From the NCBI GenBank assembly GCA_014238615.1, contig JABAAT010000037.1, positions 1 through 33,670 on the forward strand: a stretch of 33,670 bases of DNA. Direction: 5' to 3'. This document shows, piece after piece, positions 32,136-33,670 of the stretch (position 1 is the first letter of the stretch; every line of letters begins with the position of its first letter). A model generated the notes under the pieces. It was given only the letters and a program-made list of their open reading frames with translations. It was not told where the DNA came from and ran no database searches. The stretch comes from Gammaproteobacteria bacterium (lineage in GTDB: Bacteria; Pseudomonadota; Gammaproteobacteria; Porifericomitales; Porifericomitaceae). The translations under genes were made by a program, and so were the position numbers.

Positions 32136-33590
32136 TCAGCGGCCGCCGCCCAGGGCGGCCAGGCTCAGATCCATCAGGGGGGCCGGCCACAGGCCCAGGC
32201 ACAGCACGAGCAGCACGTTGCAACTTAACACCACGTAATAGGGGGAAGCGTGCCGCCGCGGCAGACTGCGCGGCCCGGGCTCGTCGAAAAAGACCAGCTT
32301 GACCAGGCGCAGGTAGAAATAAACTCCGATCACCGAGGAGAGCACCGCCGCCACCGCCAGCAAGATGTAACCCGAGCGCACCACTTCCAGCAACACGAAC
32401 CACTTGGCCCAGAAGCCCGCGAAGGGCGGCACCCCGGCCAGGGAAAACATGAGCAGCCCCAGCAACGCGGCCGAAACAGGATCGCGCCGCGCCAAGCCGG
32501 CGTACTGCTCCAGGTGCACGGCCTCAACATTGGACCGGCCGAGCGCCAGGATCAGACCGAAGGCGCCGACACTCATCAGGGCATAGACCAGGACATAGAA
32601 CATGGCCGCGGCGAAGCCGATGCCCCCCCCGGCGATAGGTCCAAGCAGCATGAACCCCATGTGCGCAATCGTGGAATAGGCAAGCATGCGCCGCAGGTCG
32701 GACTGGGCGATGGCGACAATGTTGCCGAAGAACATGGACAGCACCGCAAACGGCACCAGGAGATAACCCAGCTGTAAGCCCACCGGCGCGGCCACCTCGT
32801 ACAACAGGCGCGCAATCAAGCCAAAGGCCGCCAGCTTTGAAGCACTGGAGATGAACAGTGTGACCGATAACGGCGCCCCCTGGTAAACATCCGGCACCCA
32901 CATATGGAAGGGCACCACGCCCAGCTTGAAGGCAATCCCGGCAAGGATGAACACCATGGCAAAAACAAACGAGGCCAGGTATTCGGCGCGGTCGACATTC
33001 GCCGCCAGGGAACCGGCGATCTCGGAGAATTCCAGGGAAGCACTGAGCCCGTAGATCAGCGAGAACCCGTAAAGTATGATCCCGGACGATATCGCACCCA
33101 GCACGAAGTACTTCATGCCGGCCTCCACGGCGGCCGGGCGACGGGACATGGCCACCAGGGCGTACAGGGACAGCGACATCAACTCCAGCCCCAGGTACAG
33201 AACCGGGAGGTTATGCGCCGAGACCAATACCGAGGCACCCATCAGCGCGGAGAGCATCAGCACGTAGTACTCGCCCTGCCAGATGCGGTGGCCCCACAGG
33301 TAGTCGCGCGCGTAACACAGCGTCGCCAGAACGCACAGGCCGACGCCGCCTTTCAGCACGGAGGCCATGAGATCCGCCTGGTAGCCGCCCCGGAAAGCCA
33401 TTTGCACCACCCCCACCCCTTTCAGCACCAGCAGCAAATAGACGAAGACCACGAGCAGGGTGACCCGGGGGATCGTTTCATAGTCCTCGGACTCGATGAA
33501 GACGCTGAGCAGCAGCACCCCACACACGGCCACGAGCAGAAACACCTCGGGCAAAGCCAGGGTCAGATCGCGCAGCAATTCCTCAATCAT
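32136..33590 (-). CDS. nuoN: NADH-quinone oxidoreductase subunit N
   Basis: Membrane subunit N of respiratory Complex I, a proton-translocating antiporter-like subunit; 484 residues from the ATG at 33590. It is highly hydrophobic with roughly fourteen TM segments. Conserved features are LYLGLELMSLSLYALVA with the key TM5 Glu, EAGMKYFVLGAISSGIILYG, and FKLGVVPFHMWVPDVYQGAP with the TM7 Lys. SDLRRMLAYSTIAHMGFML and LAGVPPFAGFWAKWFVL with the TM12 Lys complete the set. An in-frame GTG at 33602 is an alternative start. By convention it is the last gene of a nuo operon that must extend beyond the right edge. Confidence 0.97.
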   Translation of the reverse strand: MIEELLRDLTLALPEVFLLVAVCGVLLLSVFIESEDYETIPRVTLLVVFVYLLLVLKGVGVVQMAFRGGYQADLMASVLKGGVGLCVLATLCYARDYLWGHRIWQGEYYVLMLSALMGASVLVSAHNLPVLYLGLELMSLSLYALVAMSRRPAAVEAGMKYFVLGAISSGIILYGFSLIYGLSASLEFSEIAGSLAANVDRAEYLASFVFAMVFILAGIAFKLGVVPFHMWVPDVYQGAPLSVTLFISSASKLAAFGLIARLLYEVAAPVGLQLGYLLVPFAVLSMFFGNIVAIAQSDLRRMLAYSTIAHMGFMLLGPIAGGGIGFAAAMFYVLVYALMSVGAFGLILALGRSNVEAVHLEQYAGLARRDPVSAALLGLLMFSLAGVPPFAGFWAKWFVLLEVVRSGYILLAVAAVLSSVIGVYFYLRLVKLVFFDEPGPRSLPRRHASPYYVVLSCNVLLVLCLGLWPAPLMDLSLAALGGGR

Positions 33591-33670
33591 GCGCGCCGCC
33601 ACCTGTCACAACATACCCGAACACCCCCCACGGGAGGGCTGTTACCAGGTTTTCGTAATGACATTTCATC
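33591..33670. other. Right-edge segment upstream of nuoN
   Basis: Eighty bases in which the expected end of nuoM on the minus strand cannot be recognised with confidence. The frames either close quickly or lack NuoM-like hydrophobic sequence, so nuoM probably ends outside the window. GGTGG precedes the nuoN ATG as a possible ribosome-binding site. Confidence 0.4.

Overview
The window is a 33.7 kb chromosomal segment of a GC-rich bacterium, most likely a gammaproteobacterium of the purple-sulfur or halophile type (Chromatiales-like). I base this on protein resemblance and gene order only: YhdP, DUF6231, GlcDEF, a pyrC-rnt pair, NuoN, and a tRNA-Ala(GGC)/tRNA-Glu(TTC) pair divergent from gltX. 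Genes are densely packed. Many overlap by 4 nt (five GTGA junctions, two ATGA, one TTGA), which suggests widespread translational coupling. There is no phage, no insertion sequence and no CRISPR array.

Layout. (1) 1-245: a spacer-less tandem array of 31-32 bp units, each holding two dyads. (2) 343-4701, minus: a glycolate oxidase operon glcD-DUF6231-glcE-glcF. (3) 4893-8801, plus: the large envelope protein YhdP. It converges with a lone nucleotide-sugar dehydrogenase (tviB-like). (4) 10228-10437, minus: tRNA-Ala and tRNA-Glu, divergent from gltX, whose promoter predicts a leaderless mRNA. (5) 12060-13489: an AT-rich regulatory region followed by the most unusual gene of the window, a 384-residue, very basic protein made of five near-identical tandem XRE-type helix-turn-helix domains. 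(6) 13547-16672, minus: prx6-tas-purB. (7) 16930-18623, plus: pyrC-rnt, convergent with a TRZ/ATZ-family deaminase. (8) 20399-25805, minus: nagZ, two DppB/DppC-type permeases, a YkuD-fold protein without a signal peptide, and a family-5 solute-binding lipoprotein. Together these look like a muropeptide uptake and recycling set without an ATPase. A small plus-strand two-TM gene splits it. (9) 25805-31623, minus: leuA, a family-4 uracil-DNA glycosylase, rimI-like, cysM, a PolB-like exonuclease and rlmD, continuous with group 8. leuA is preceded by a transcription attenuator with a 28-codon leader peptide. The terminal Leu-Pro codons of that peptide form the 5' arm of the terminator, and its stop codon lies in the loop. 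(10) 32136-33590, minus: nuoN, the end of a Complex I operon.

The strongest candidates for something undescribed are the five-HTH protein with its palindrome-rich upstream region, the leuA attenuator with a probably leaderless leader peptide, the phased dyad array at the left edge, and the nagZ/permease/YkuD/binding-protein recycling cluster. All functions are inferred from sequence; no searches were run.
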